Source of the DNA: Oreocharis arfaki
Taxonomy: Eukaryota; Chordata; Aves; Passeriformes; Paramythiidae
Length of the DNA stretch: 64,000 nt
NCBI GenBank assembly: GCA_013398015.1
Contig: VZRR01007842.1
Span: 806,001-870,000, forward strand
Direction: 5' to 3'
Each line of letters starts with the position of its first letter. The first letter of the stretch is position 1. Positions 24,032 to 36,775 of the stretch are shown here, in pieces. A program made the translations under genes and the position numbers. The notes under the pieces are model-generated. The model was not told where the DNA came from, did no database searches, and was given only the letters and a program-made list of their open reading frames with translations.

Positions 24032-26087
24032 TACTGCAGATGAGACTGTTTCCAAGTTTCACTAAAATCTATAGGTGGTTTTGCTGACTGGCAAATGCAT
24101 CTTTTGGCAATAAAGCTCCACACCAATTTTTTTCTTTGACTTTGCTGGTCAGTTTGTGCTACCAAGACATAAATGCCCAGTGACAACCTGCCAACCAAAC
24201 TCAGTGCAAGCAACATGCACACAGGTAACATCAGCAGTGTGCTAATTTATATCAGCTATGGACTGATATATCTGATGAGCTATAAGCCAGTACAAGGAAG
24301 GCAGCAGGATTTTTTTTTCTTTCCCTTAGGCTGAATTCAAACTTCTTAGTTCAACAAGGAGGAAAGGGGACAGTAGGAAGGGGAGTTCCCCGATATTATT
24401 TTAACCAGAGATGTTGTAAATCTGAATTCAATGCTGTATTCTAGCAAGGAGATAAGGATGAGAAAGAGAATGCATATGGTACATAGTCCCAAGACTGTGC
24501 AGTTCAGGAATAGCTAGAGCATGTTATTCACTGCCTTGCACTTCCTCTGAAAAGACTTCTTTCCCCTTCTCATTAAACTCATAGTAAATAAAAAGAAATA
24601 TAAACCCCCAACAATCTTCTGCTCCCAGCAGAAAACAAATAGTGCCAGGACTAAGATTTCATACTACAAAGAGCAAGCTTACTTTCTTTTTCTTGTCCTG
24701 GTTTTGTAGTCCAGGTGGGAATGCTTGCATAAGTAACTTAAAGGGGGTGAGAAGCCCTGATACACAAAGAAAATAAAAAAAACCCTCTAGAAGCATTAGG
24801 ACAGATGCTGTTAATTTACCTGCAGTGTAAAAACACTGGTGAGACAAGTAAGTAACTGTGAGAAGCAGCAGGAGGTAGAAAATAGACAACAGGGGAACTC
24901 TGCAAGGAGGAGAAAGAATGCAAAGAAATAAATTGAAAAGAAGGAGCAACTGAATAGGTAAATATCCTGAGTGCTAGAAGAGCCTGCTGAGCATAAGATA
25001 ATTCAGTGGGGCAGGATTACACTGTAGTGTGAAGACGTCTTGATCTAAGATCACAGTCAGTGCCCTTCGGGATGCAAAAGCAACTGGGTCACTAGGAACA
25101 GAAAGGCCCTTTCAAAATGCTGCACAGTCCCTTCTGAGTTTTTGCCAAATATCACAAGCTAGGGAGGGTCTGTCTCAGAGGCCTCAGAGAGAACAAGGTG
25201 ACCCAGCTGATCAGCTGATGATCCCATACAGGTAATTGTGTCTTCTATGAGTCACTAGCAGGCTTCCAGCCTCCTTCAGGTACTGGATGCTGAGGGAGCT
25301 GTCTTTCACAATGAAGTACAAATGATATTTGGTTTACCTGAGCTTAAAAAGTCCACATGTGTTTTACAGAACCACTCCTTTAATACTGTTTACTTGGCAA
25401 ATTTTCACTTTTGATCAAGTTCTCACTGCTCTTTCAACCATCTGCTCTTGAATCCTTTGTACCAGTTGATACAAATATAACTGGTGATAAATTTTCCATG
25501 ACTTATTCTAGAATTCACTGTGGCTCATATCCCTTTCTCAATCCTCAAAGAAAGTCACTTCTATACAATTAAGATGGTATGTGTGGATAGAGATGAAATC
25601 TCTTTGTCACATCTCTTTCTCTGGAATATTCATTGCTCCCAGGAGTTAACCCATACACCCCATTTACAAGATGAAACACCTTCTCTCATTTTTTTCAATA
25701 AATATGATGAAAATATATTCGACTGCTTGGATTTGTACAGAGATATTTGGCAGGATTTTCAGGTCCATCAAAGATAAATTGAATATGTGGTTCTTCTACA
25801 CAGAGTGAATTATCTGAATAAAAAATGTATTAGGAGAATTTCACTTCTTATCTACGTCTGATTCATTCTCAGATAAGCATATATACACTTGCACTGGTGT
25901 CAGTCAGGTTGCAGAACTCATAAACAGAAGCAAATGTGTTCTTAGTCAGTTTCTTTAATATTCAGGATAGAAAACTGACCAGTAACACTGATATATTAAA
26001 ACACACAAAAAAACCCATCTCTTCAGGTACAGGAAAGGGAGTAATTTATTTTCTTTGTTTCAGCTTTTCATTACGTTTGGTTTCAGT
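24032..26087. other. Unique noncoding DNA
   Basis: No supported gene, repeat family or regulatory structure. Open frames are under 100 codons. Confidence 0.55.
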
Positions 26088-26545
26088 TTCACCTTGCGAA
26101 GTTTTAACACAGGAGATGTTGCGGTGCGCTCCCTGCAAACAGGGCACAGCCACCTCCTCCCCTCCCGCCGCGTGTTTCTCCTCTCCCCCAATCCCTCCCA
26201 TTGGCTCTGTACCCCCGGCCCGCCAAATTCAAACCCTGAGCCCCTGCACCATTGGGTGTTCTGTATCTTCCCCTGCCCACCCACAGGGGTATAACTGTGA
26301 GTGTGAAACACATTGCCTCTCTTCTCCTGACATGACCCCAGTGCCATCATAAATCCTGCACCATCTGGAGAAGCCCCTCTGCCTCGTTTCTCCTTCCTCA
26401 GCGCGCCTGTACCATCGGTGGGTTGGGCGAACCCCTGCTGGAATTTTGCCAGCCCTCCCACGCCTCTGAGCAGTCCGACCAGCATTTCCCCGGCCTGGGT
26501 GGGTGCCCGGTACTGAGCCGGCAGTGCCGCGGCAAGGAAACACAT
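26060..26545 (-). other. Unrecognised minus-strand open frame across the CpG patch
   Basis: From the ATG at 26543-26545 an open frame of about 161 codons runs to a TGA near 26060 (it extends upstream to 26569 without an ATG). Its N terminus, MCFLAAALPAQYRAP, is short and hydrophobic with an Ala-X-Ala-like end, loosely resembling a signal peptide. The rest is rich in Gly, Arg and Gln with no known domain. An AATAAA hexamer lies about 10 bases past the stop on the same strand (reverse complement of TTTATT near 26045). Other frames here are also open, so GC-rich composition explains the length. I do not call it a gene. Confidence 0.12.
26088..26545. promoter_or_regulatory. CpG-rich island with promoter-like motifs
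   Basis: This patch of about 460 bp stands out from AT-rich surroundings by its high G+C and about two dozen CpG dinucleotides, concentrated at its two ends. It holds a CCAAT box (26188-26192), two inverted CCAAT boxes (ATTGG at 26200-26204 and 26251-26255), an E2F-like CCCGCCAAA (26219-26227) and, directly abutting, TTCAAA (26228-26233), the reverse complement of a CHR-type TTTGAA. Such a CCAAT / E2F-like / CHR-like grouping is known from cell-cycle promoters, though here the last two are inverted relative to the classical arrangement. No first exon is recognised downstream. A GC-rich LTR, an unannotated noncoding-RNA promoter or an unrelated GC-rich insertion are alternatives. Confidence 0.3.
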
Positions 26546-26569
26546 TATCAATTGCTTCTCACACAGCAC

Positions 26570-27080
26570 TGCAAAGCACTTTCCAGTAGCTCTTAATTAC
26601 AGAAAGCCAGCACTAGAAGCATCAGGTTCAGAAGAGCAATTAGCTTCCTACTGGTTTTGAATGTACATCTGTCCAGCAGATCTGCACACGTGGACACTGT
26701 CACAGCACTCATCTGTTCAGACAGACAGCTGATGGGTGCATAGAATCAGGCTTGATATATGCTTATCTCCATAACATGAAACAGCAGAGGTGGTTATCAG
26801 TATAACTCTGAAGGAGAACTTCATGGCACTCTATGAATTTTCTCACTTGCTGGCACATGGAAATACAACCTTTTGTTACTGGTATCTCAGGGAAGTGTTC
26901 AGTCTCACAAGGAAGGCATACTGTCCCTCACACTGGATCTACTGTTCCTAATAGAATGGCAACGACTGCTCGTAATTTGAGAGGAAAAAAAAATGTTGTA
27001 GTTGAGAGGACTGTCCCTGTTCCAATAGAAAAGGGAGCAAAAGCAACATAATTCCAGCACAGATGAAAATGGTGGGAGAT
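26570..27080. other. Noncoding spacer
   Basis: No gene or repeat family is recognised between the CpG patch and the tandem repeat. Confidence 0.55.
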
Positions 27081-27540
27081 GCTTTGCTTCTCCAAAAAAC
27101 ATCTCAAACCTTTGAAAAGTATGCACTGTCTCCCATATACATTTAATGATATAAGCAGGCAACATTGAACTAGTACTGAATTCTTCTCTACTTCATCTAA
27201 AAGATATTTCAGGCAATTAATACAGTAACTCACACTTTGCTCCAAAAAATATCTCAAACCCTTGAAAAGTGTGCATGGTCTCCCATATACATTTAGTGAT
27301 ATAAGCATGTAACATTGAACTAGTACTGAATTCTTCTCTACTTCATCTAAAAGATATTTCAGGCAATTAATACAGTAACTCACACTTTGCTCCAAAAAAT
27401 ATCTCAAACCCTTGAAAAGTGTGCATGGTCTCCCATATACATTTAGTGATATAAGCATGTAACATTGAACTAGTACTGAATTCTTCTCTACTTCATCTAA
27501 AAGATATTTCATGCAATTAGTGTAGTAACTCACACTTTTT
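27081..27540. repeat. Tandem array of three 150-bp units
   Basis: Units begin at 27091, 27241 and 27391 (start motif TCCAAAAAACATCTCAAACC or its near copy) with a period of exactly 150 bp. Units 2 and 3 are almost identical over most of their length. Unit 1 differs at several sites (for example TATGCACTGT versus GTGCATGGTC), and the last 15 bases or so of unit 3 diverge. The flanking bases CTTTGCT on the left and CACACTTT on the right may mark the original breakpoints. Because 150 is divisible by three and the unit has no stop in one minus-strand frame, the array yields a 208-codon minus-strand open frame (26928-27554, ATG start) with three 50-residue repeats. That frame extends beyond the array, but no function is apparent and it is more simply a by-product of the duplication. 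Confidence 0.95.
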
Positions 27541-27942
27541 TCAGTGAAAGACATCTCTCTTGAGCCTTTTTTTATTTTAATATTTCAATTGCAAGAGATG
27601 TATGATTTTTATGCCTTAGATCTGTAAGAAAGACAAGTGTGGAAGTGAGGTTGGTTTTAAAGACAATCACTTACTACTCGGGAGCAAAAGGCAATTTTTT
27701 TTTCTTTTGCTGGATGACAGTAATACTTTTTATATTCATTAACAGTTGCTTCAAAGAGCAAGGGAATCCTCTGTTCCCATATCCACTTGCTTATATCCAT
27801 GGCAAGAATAACTGGATTAAATTGTGAATTCAGATTTGACATAAAGTTTTGAATGAGTAAAGATAGCAAAGCACTAGACAGACCATCTATCTTTAGACTG
27901 TGAGACTATGTTCAGATTTCCTGAACAGAAATGTGTATGTTT
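27541..27942. other. Noncoding spacer
   Basis: About 400 bases of unique AT-rich DNA between the tandem array and a CR1 fragment, with T-rich patches at about 27566-27578 and 27696-27708. Nothing else is recognised. Confidence 0.55.
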
Positions 27943-28221
27943 TCACAGAATATGCTGATTTGGAAGGGACTCGCAAAGATTGTTGACTCCAGTTCTGGGC
28001 CCTTCAAGGGACTGACCCCAAGAGCCACATCATGTGCCCAAGAGCAGTGCCCAAACACTTCTGCTCTGCCAGCCTTAGTGCTGTGACCACTTCCCTGGGG
28101 AGCCTGTTCCAGGGCCCAACCACCCTCTGGGTGAAGAACCTTTTCCTAATATGCAACTTAAACCTCCCGTGACACAGCTTCAGGCCATTCCCTTGGGTCC
28201 TGTCACTGGTCACCACAGAGA
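27943..28221 (-). mobile_element. CR1 LINE 3' fragment, antisense
   Basis: It starts TCACAGAATATGCTGATTTG then GGAAGGGACTCGCAAAGAT, the reverse complement of a CR1 terminal region. It continues through CACTTCCCTGGGGAGCCTGT, CCACCCTCTGGGTGAAGAAC and CCTTTTCCTAATATGCAACT, and ends near CTGTCACTGGTCACCACAGAG. These are the standard successive landmarks of the last roughly 280 bp of an antisense CR1. Reading frames of the ancestral ORF2 C terminus are interrupted. Moderately diverged. Confidence 0.95.
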
Positions 28222-29053
28222 ATACAGTAAAAGAGAGTAGGCAACAACAACAGCACTCAAGCATGCAGGTGCTCAGGCCAGGCTTCATCTGCGTCAGTGA
28301 AATATCTACAGTCCACAACACCTGAGCAAAATGTATTGGCAGAAAAATTGAGAGGTAGCTGGAAAAACTTGAACACAGACTAGCCCAAATCTCAGTGTTT
28401 CAGAAGCCAAGGGAGCGTTGATCAAGTAACTCACCAGCCAAGACTCATCTGTCTTGTCCTTATAGTCCACTGAGAAGACCAAGACAAACAGAGCTGAACG
28501 GGAAATGAGATCTCCAACTCTAGATATGCTCATGCAGCATTAAGACAAAGCCCAAACATCTGCCTGCACCTTCTGCACAACAATCATGAATGCTTATGAC
28601 TGCAAAAAAAGTCAAAGGCTAGAGCTCCAAAATTAATTCGAATTTCAATTGCACACAAAACTTACCCAGGTATTCACTGATTGACTTTCTATTCCTTTTG
28701 CAGTTGGAAAGATGAAGTGTATTCCATCTGCCTGCTGCAGCACTGGCTCACAAAACCGGTGGCAGTCAAATCCAGGCTACTGCAGGTGACAGAACCCTAG
28801 ATGGAATAAACTTCAGTTCTCACTGCACATGCCAGAGATACAACAGATTTGTTACAGGTACCTTATATTGAGCACGAAACAACAGATAAATCATTCAGAT
28901 GTCAAATGGCTGTTTTTCTCATATTCTGTAATTTCTTGTATTCTTAAAACATTTTTTGTATCTCAGAAAAGCAGGACTGTCCTGGATTAAAGAAACAGAG
29001 ATAAACAGCAGCATCTTGCACAGGCTATTTGCCTAGAAATGGCCTAAATGCAC

Positions 29054-29119
29054 TCCAAAAAATAAAAACAAACAAACAAAACTAGCAACAAAACAAACAA
29101 CACAACAAAACTCCCCCCA
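29054..29119. repeat. A/C-rich low-complexity tract
   Basis: Mostly CAAA/CAAAA units interrupted by a few other bases, with a run of C at the right. A typical simple-sequence patch that creates T/G-rich pseudo-coding on the minus strand. Confidence 0.85.
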
Positions 29120-32100
29120 CACTTCAAAATACCCCACAAAAACCTCAAGAGACATGTGTTCTCTACCTGCAAGACTGAGAAAATCTTTGATACTCAGCTT
29201 TTTCTTCTCACATCTGTGAAATAACAATTATCTGACTGTATCAAAGCAATGACCATGAGATTTAGCCATAGATTGAAAAACACACTAGATGTGCTGTAGA
29301 CCACATTCAGAAAACTAGAATTATTAAACTGATTAAACAAAAAAGCATTTAGCATCACAATAATTTGGCTTCAGATTATAAAATAATTAAAAAACCACAC
29401 TACTGAATATTCTCTTTCAAAACAATTCCCATCACAAGTTCACTTGCAAATTTCGAACAAGACCCCAACCTTTCCTACATTCAATACAAATTTAGAAAAA
29501 GCCATACAGAAAAAAAGAATCAGTATTTCCTTTTCTCCTGTGGGAGCTCAAGTTGTGGGATTTTAAAATACAGCTGGAAGAGCCACGAGATGATTTCAGG
29601 TGCAAGTTTCTCAAATAGTACCTTAAACGAGACCTTGGGCAATACCTCTTCTTTCAAGGGAAACAACAGAATTACTCAGATGCCTATACATGTGCTCCAC
29701 CACTTTACAGAAAACTGTACTTTTGTTCAGAAATGTCTTTTACTTTTTATACTTAAAAAAAAAAATAGAATAACAGTACCAACAGGAGACTACAAGAAAG
29801 TGCCCCCATCTTCAGTTAAATCTCCCTGCAGCAGCCAGGGCACACCTGCTTTGGGCACAGAAGTTTTGAAGCTCAGCCAGCACAATAAGGTGGACTCGTA
29901 GTCTGAGAAAACCATCCACCTCACCTACCCACTTTTAGCCATCACTAACCTCCACCTGAATAGCTGCCAGCATGAGAGTGGACCAGATAGAGCTTTTGAG
30001 CCAGAAACCCACATTATACGATGGTTTGCCAACGAGAAAACCTTGAGAAGTCCCATATTCTGCCATTACTCCTGCATTCCTATCAGAAGAGGGTGGACAA
30101 TGCCATTATAATAAAGGAATGACCAATAGGAACCTGGGGACAAATTTTGGCAGGCCAGCACTGACTGGGATCATTCCCTCCACATACAATTACAAGATTC
30201 TAGTATAACCTACCATGAGAAAAATATGAGAACTTGCAGGTTTGTTAAGCAATTTCAGTCTTGCTTAGAGCATTGTTTTGTCCATTCAGAGCAATCATCA
30301 TCATATCTATTTACAGATCATGAGGAAATACAGTGCCTGAAGAGCAGCTGTCTCTCAGTTTGCAGTTTTCATGCTCTTTCTGTGAAGGATCCTATTGTTC
30401 AAACACATTCACATTTGAAAACACATAACAAACGGTGAGAATGACATTTAACAGAACTCTTGCTTTCCTTATGACTGTGCAAGCCAGGTTGGCTGTCATC
30501 ATTCCTGCACCACCAACCTGCCCTAAGCCCAACAAACCATGAAACCACAGGCCAGTTTTGAGCCAACACGAAAAGAAATTGAACCTGTGGCATCAAGGAG
30601 AGAACAGACCAAGGGCAGTAAGGCTGTAAGCCTGTCTCTTGCTGACGGAGCTAAAGTCTTTCAGAGTGGCAGAGTGTGAGCAACAGAGATGGAAACAGCA
30701 AATGGCTGGGTGCCACAGGAGCCTGAGTTGGGACTGGGTATTAACTGTCTGAGCCCAGAAAGGACAGGACCTGCAGTCACTACAGGAGAGGCTCAAAAGA
30801 GACCTCCAGGAACACCTAAATAGCATCAGATCAGACCCCTAACCTAGTCAGGGCTGTGAGCCTTGTATCTGGACCTACTATGCTGGCATGCTGGAGTCAT
30901 TTCCAGGACTGATTCTCCCTCCCACAAGACATGCTTGTCATTATTCTCACTAACATCAGTTACAGAATAACCGGTTCCAAGAAAATGGAATGAGTCTGCC
31001 TGTGATATAAACGACACTCCCACTACAGCTGAATCTGTCAACAGCAGGTCTTAGCTTTCCAGACTGATCTAGGCTGAATAGCTTTTTCAAACCCTGAACA
31101 GCTATCTAAACTGAATTTCCGTGCTGCTTTTTTTCTTCCAAGATAAAACAGGAAAATATGATTCTTGCAAAAGTAAATTAGACCAGCCACTGGGGAAGCA
31201 AAACTTGTACGCTGAGTGATTGCTTTGGCTCCAAGCAAATTTAATCTTTTCCCATCTATTCCTTTCCTCATTTTTTTTTTTTTTCTGGCATTAGGCAAAA
31301 GCTTCGTATCTGACCATGCTTTTTTCAACGGGCTTTGATCTCAGTTATGTTTTGACAATATAGCATTAAAATACCTGTTATGTAAAAGAGCATGGTCCAT
31401 GCATATTCATGCCTGCCAACTATCTAGAGAACTCATTCAATTAAATACCCACCAGTTTTGACACAGGAAAGAGTATCACCATTAAATATCTATCAAGAAA
31501 GGATAAATAAAAAAAAAACTTTGTAAGATAATCTAAGTAACCAAGATTTACTCTCTTTCAGTAATGTAATGCTTTGCTTTCCCTCTTCAAATGACAGATG
31601 CCAGACAATTTAGGTTTTTCTTTGATACTAAGGACCTTAATTTAATTTTATGTTTAAATGGTCTTTAATTCCAGATTTTTCCATTCACATGAGATGTTAT
31701 AACAGTCAAGGGACCCTGAAAAAACTGAGACAGAAAAAATAGGTATACAGACACATTTTTAAACATGACTAGTGCTGCTTTTTTCCTGCTGATTTTTTCT
31801 AAAGGTCTTTCTTTGCTCTGTTTGCCTTCCTATATAAGTCATTGGTTTTTATCTGGTTTTACATTACCACATCCTAAAATATGCTGTGAAACCTCTGAAT
31901 GCCTGGTTCCTCCTAAAGTCATTCAGATTCTCAAGCAACACGGAGAGGATACTCAAAGAAGGATATATTATGAGCAAAACTGTTGGGATGTTGGTGATAT
32001 CTTCTTAATCACTATCACTTAACAGGAAAAGTGACAAGACATAAATTAAACCTTCATGCTTGTTGATTTTTAAGTATTCAGCCACGTGCTTCTACTCCAC

Positions 32101-32980
32101 TGCAACTAGCACATCCTGCAACTCCTAAATAAAAACACCATGAACTTCCATCTCCTTCTGGAAATACACTCTCCAGAGCTTACTGCTTCTCCTGCTGTGA
32201 GAATGGTAAACTGTTCCAAGGGTCAGCACCCAAGGTCTCCAGTTTGGCAGATCACATTGCTCTGTTCCCATCACGAAGCCCACAATACACACGCTGTTAG
32301 TCTGTACTGGTGCAGTAGGTCAGACTTTTCCTGAAGTGCCGTTTATGAACTGCAAATAATACCTTTGGTAAAATTGTACCTTTGGAAACACTTGTAGCCA
32401 GGAATAACTCATGAGGATAACTCTGACAGGGGATGAACAGCCCAAGAACAATAGGCTGACCCTAACTACTGCAAGGCCATTCTTTGGCAAGTGACACCCA
32501 TATTATTTTGTAGGTGTGTGGCTGTTGGCTAGTGCTTTCTTCTTGCACTTCACTACCTTTATTATTATTTTAAAATATGGCTGCTTCTGTATTTTAAGAC
32601 TGAGGAAACTCACAGTGCTAAGAGACTTGGGCATGACTCTGACTCTTTACTGCTTGGAAGGAAAACGCTATGTGCCTCAGAGGCAAAAAGACAATCTGAT
32701 AGCTGTCCATAATTAAGCTTTTCTAACCCTGAGCTGTCACAGGTAACAGATACACATACAGTACCTGTGCTCAGCCCATTTCCTTTAGATTTACTCTCAC
32801 CAAATGCAAGAAACCTGACTGCAGGATTTGCAGTAATGGTGACTGTATTTGTCCCTGGTGGAGAAAGGAGGCAAGGTGCGGGAAAAATTACACCCATTTT
32901 TCAAAGCTCTTTCTAGGGGCTTTCAACCCCGATACACCGTTCAACAAGTACAAGAGAGTCTTCTGCTCATTCCAGGAAGT

Positions 32981-33024
32981 GCAGATAGGGGAATCTTGGG
33001 GGATTACTGCAGATAGGGGAATCT
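32981..33024. repeat. 16-bp direct duplication
   Basis: GCAGATAGGGGAATCT occurs at 32981-32996 and 33009-33024, separated by 12 bases. A local duplication seen directly. It could also be a target-site-like footprint, but the intervening 12 bases carry no element. Confidence 0.8.
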
Positions 33025-35994
33025 GTCAGGCAAAAAACAAGTACTAAAAAATGGTATTTGAGTAACAAATATGGAAGAAGTTTCTGAGGTATTTTATTAT
33101 GTCATGAAAAAAAACACCAAGATTAAGTTTTCATTCCTTACATTCCCCACCTGCTGCAAATACAGGATAACTAATGGGATTTGGGAGGCAATTTTATTTT
33201 ATTGTTTCAGAATAAGAAGTTTTAAGCCCAGTACCCACTACTTTATCTACCCCAATGCACATCCCACAATCTGATTCTATCTGTGCTCTTTCAATTGAAT
33301 CATAAGTAGTATTTCCACATCCTTAGCAAAGCTTTTGTTTCTAAAACAGACAGCTCCAAACATTTGATAAAAAAAGAAATCCAACCCTTGCTACTTTTTC
33401 ATTCACACACAGCAATGTCTATAAAACGAGTTCTGGAAACAACCACACCGACATCCAGACTATCCTGGGTCCTTGAGTCACGGACTGTATTGCTGGAGTG
33501 CAGAAAGCCACCCTCACACCTGCATGCAGGGCAAACAAGCACACTGTAATTGAACATGCCCAGGTGAAAGGCCTGCCTCCTCCCCTCTGACCACTGCTCA
33601 CACCACCTATGCAGGGTAATGAAGCAGAGGATTTACAGGAAAAGACTCCTTTTGAGGGGTGACATATTTGCAGCGAAGGGTTTTGCTTTTTTGTGAAGCA
33701 GCTTTGTCACTGTTTCCAAGTTCTTCAGAAACAACCAGGAGCTATGCAATTCTTGACAGCTGTGTATCAACAACCTTGAGGATTTTTCCCATTCACTATT
33801 TTGGGAGAAACGGGACTTCCTCATGCTGTAAGGAGCAAACATAAGGATATAAAAAGTTATGTACTAAACAGACGTACCACCTTACCGCAGGGCATACACA
33901 TTCAAACCAGCAAAGAGAGTTGCAAGCATTGGCTTGCCATAGTTTTTCCTTCATTTGGCTAGAATACAGTTGTTCTGCTAATTGATACTCCTACCACAGT
34001 GTCAAACAAACAAATCGGATAAAACACAGTTTTGCCAGTATTTTGTCTCATTCTGGGTTTCCTGGCAATAGTTTCTGTCTGTATGTCCTGGGGCACCAAC
34101 AGATGTAAGGTCTGATAAAAGCTGCTTCCCCAATTTCACATCCAAGAAAAGTGCAGGCTTTATTCTGAAATGTGTGCACACATGGCAGATTCAAAAAAGA
34201 CCACAATTAACCCTCTGCCCCCTGGCCCACATTGGATTTCAAATTCCAAACAGGTTTTTAAGCTTCTCCAGCCCACTTCCCATCTCTCACAGGCTACATG
34301 ATCCTAGAAGAGAGGCTGGAAGTGTCATTTTTTTTCTGGAAAAGATGCCGGAAGAATGCATCCATTCATTAGCTCCTCAAGAAAATAACACGGAAAGAAA
34401 TTTACCTCAGGTGGACTCAGATGGCTGGTGCTTAATCAATCAGTACTCAAAGTTGCTGTCATTGAGCACTTCTCCAAAATAAGCCACGCTTGGCACACAC
34501 AGACAATTCAGACACTGAAGAGTATCTGAACAGGCTACAACAAACCGCACCTGACAGAGTTTATTTAAAAACTGTTCATTGAAACTGAGGAGGTTTACTA
34601 AATCCCCCCAAACAGCAACCGTGGCCAATAAAACTTGGACAACTTTTCTAGTCACCACATAAAGTCAGAACCAAACCCAGACCCAAACTACTCTTTAGTT
34701 TAAAGCTTGATTTCCTCAAGAACACCTGGATATAGTAAGCATTCATGATAAGCATCCAACAGCGTTTACTTCTCCTCACAAGGTTAGGTCCCAATACATC
34801 TTGTGAAGGAAGGAGTCAGTCTACTCGCACCAGCTGAATTACTTTCTCCAGAAAGACTGATCTATTCTGCCTCTGGAGCCAACGTGTGTCTTTTACTCTC
34901 AACATCTCTGTTTAGATTAGTGTTCTTTTCTGTGTGTGCACCAAGTGGTAGACATGTAAGTTTTTAAGTAATGCAGCACAGAGAAAAAATTCAATTGGAA
35001 AGTAAAACAACTGAAGGCTAACTTGATGCCTCCATTTGGTCAACAGCTATTCTGCTTAAAAAACAGCTTTGATTCTATCACAGCTCTCTTCTCATACAGA
35101 TCCTCATCCAAGTCATTTACATTTCTTTTTACCATAGAATATCAGGGGTTTCAACTTTGCTTCATATATTCTCTGTTGTGACACTAGGGGAATCAGTGTT
35201 CGTTATTGCAGGTAAAATCTGGAAGGCTCCATCAAAAAGTCAGGATTTGGACACTTAATGATTCTTCATATATGCTGACCTTAAGTTTTATGGAGCCATC
35301 ACTGTTGGCCTGTTGAAGTGCAAAAGACTCCAGTTTTACCAGGTGGTGTTTTTAGCTGACTTGGGCCCATGAAACTAAAGAGAGTGAAAGACAGATGTGA
35401 TGTATCAACTTGACGTCCGGGACTAAAACAAAATTAATCTGAAATACTTTTCAATCCTCTGTTCTCAGATTTTCTCTGCTTCCCAGCTCCCAGGAACTCA
35501 TCTCTCATTGTATGCTGTGAACATAACTGCAGTGAGCCATTTTGTTATAACAAGCTCATTTTGCAACCAACCACAACAGTAACAGCTGTTCATTCCAGAG
35601 CCAGCACAGACGTGCTGCACCCAAGTGGCATGCTGAGCACTGGCACTTTAGCTACCCAAATCAAAGGCAATAATAACAAAAGTATGTGTTGGAGAGATGC
35701 CAAAAAGGGTCTCGCCTGATTCTGAGTGGTCCAGGATTGCAGCAAACCTTATTGTCCATGACTCTAGCGATAAACAAGGGATTTTTGTAGGGCATAATTT
35801 CAAATTAAGATACAATTTAAAAAATACAAAGTCTGTCTAAATTAGAAGAACAGAAGTGTCCATGAAATACCATAGAAAACAGAGGGACTGAGAAAGAATT
35901 TAAGGAGTGCCTTCCATATACTCAACACTAGCCCCTGAAATATATCTTAGCTACCCTAGCTGAAAGGACTTGATGACTATGTTACAAAACAGGC

Positions 35995-36745
35995 ACTCAG
36001 GAATGATGAGGCCAAGAAGCTCAATGCACTCTTTTGGTCAGTTGCTACTGCAGAAGGTGTTGGAGAGATCCCACATCTTATGCGTTCATCGCAGCAGAGG
36101 GCTCGGAGAAGCTGTATCCTTTTGAAGCAAGGACACGGACAGTATTAGACCAAACAGACAAATCGGAGGTTACTGCATCACCAGGGGTGGATGGCATTCA
36201 CCTGAGAGCTCTGGGGAAACTCAAGTGTGGAGCTGCAGAACTTCTGGCTAAGGTTTGTAGATGACAAAAACAAAAAGCTGCTTTGCTACAGGACTGTAAA
36301 AGGAGTCCAAAAAGGGCTCTAAAGAGCATCATGGGGACAACTGAAGAGTGGTTTCCAGAAAGAGTATAACAGGATAATAAAGGCTCTTTCATAAATGATT
36401 CTACGAGCCTTCAAGCCTAGCAATCACTTTTCAGGATGAAGAAGAGTAAGCAGTGGGGTCTTTGGGCAATCAGACTTGAGACTTTTTCTACTCCGTATCT
36501 TCACCAGTGACCTGGAGAGGGGAATGAACAGCTAAACCTCAGTTTGCGAATGCTACTAAACACTTGCAAGCAGTTGAATGCTATTCTGGTGGCAAGCAAC
36601 TTCAAAAGGAGTTCAGAGCACCAACTGAGCAGACAAAAAACCTGGCAGGAGAGAAAACTGCAGTGAAAAGAAGGCATAAGATGTTATTCTTCCACAGTGT
36701 AACATCCCTGTATGCTCACTTCTTTTGTACTGCATGCAGTTCTCA
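35995..36745 (+). mobile_element. CR1 LINE internal (pol) remnant, sense
   Basis: Landmarks of the CR1 ORF2 region appear in order: GATGAGGCCAAGAAGCTCAATG followed by TTTGGTCAGT (36006-36044), GGGGTGGATGGCATTCACCT then GAGAGCTCTGGGG (36184-36217), GCAGTGGGGTCTTTGGGCAA (36452-36471), CGTATCTTCACCAGTGACCT then GG (36496-36517), and CCTCAGTTTGCGAATGCTAC then TAAAC (36537-36561). These correspond to the linker upstream of the reverse transcriptase, then the catalytic-domain neighbourhood and the sequence after it. Spacing is shorter than in a complete element, so internal deletions are likely. Frames are riddled with stops: a dead, old copy. The right boundary is fuzzy. Confidence 0.8.
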
Positions 36746-36775
36746 TCTCAAGGATGCAGTTGAGTCAGGAGCAGA

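Larger units (their letters stand above)
28222..35994. other. Unique noncoding DNA
   Basis: No supported gene. Landmarks are an A/C-rich simple-sequence tract (29054-29119), a T14 run (31271-31284), a moderately GC-richer unrecognised stretch at about 30480-30930, and a 16-bp direct duplication (32981-32996 and 33009-33024). Open frames are all about 105 codons or shorter. Confidence 0.5.

Noticed and set aside
26928..27554. 208-codon minus-strand open frame with three 50-residue repeats as a repeat protein gene
   Set aside because: The openness follows from a 150-bp tandem duplication of noncoding AT-rich DNA. There is no promoter, splice or domain evidence, and the repeat peptide resembles no known repeat family.
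28004..28321. 105-codon minus-strand open frame with protein-like sequence
   Set aside because: It overlaps the CR1 fragment at 27943-28221 and is a remnant of CR1 ORF2 and its flank, not a host gene.
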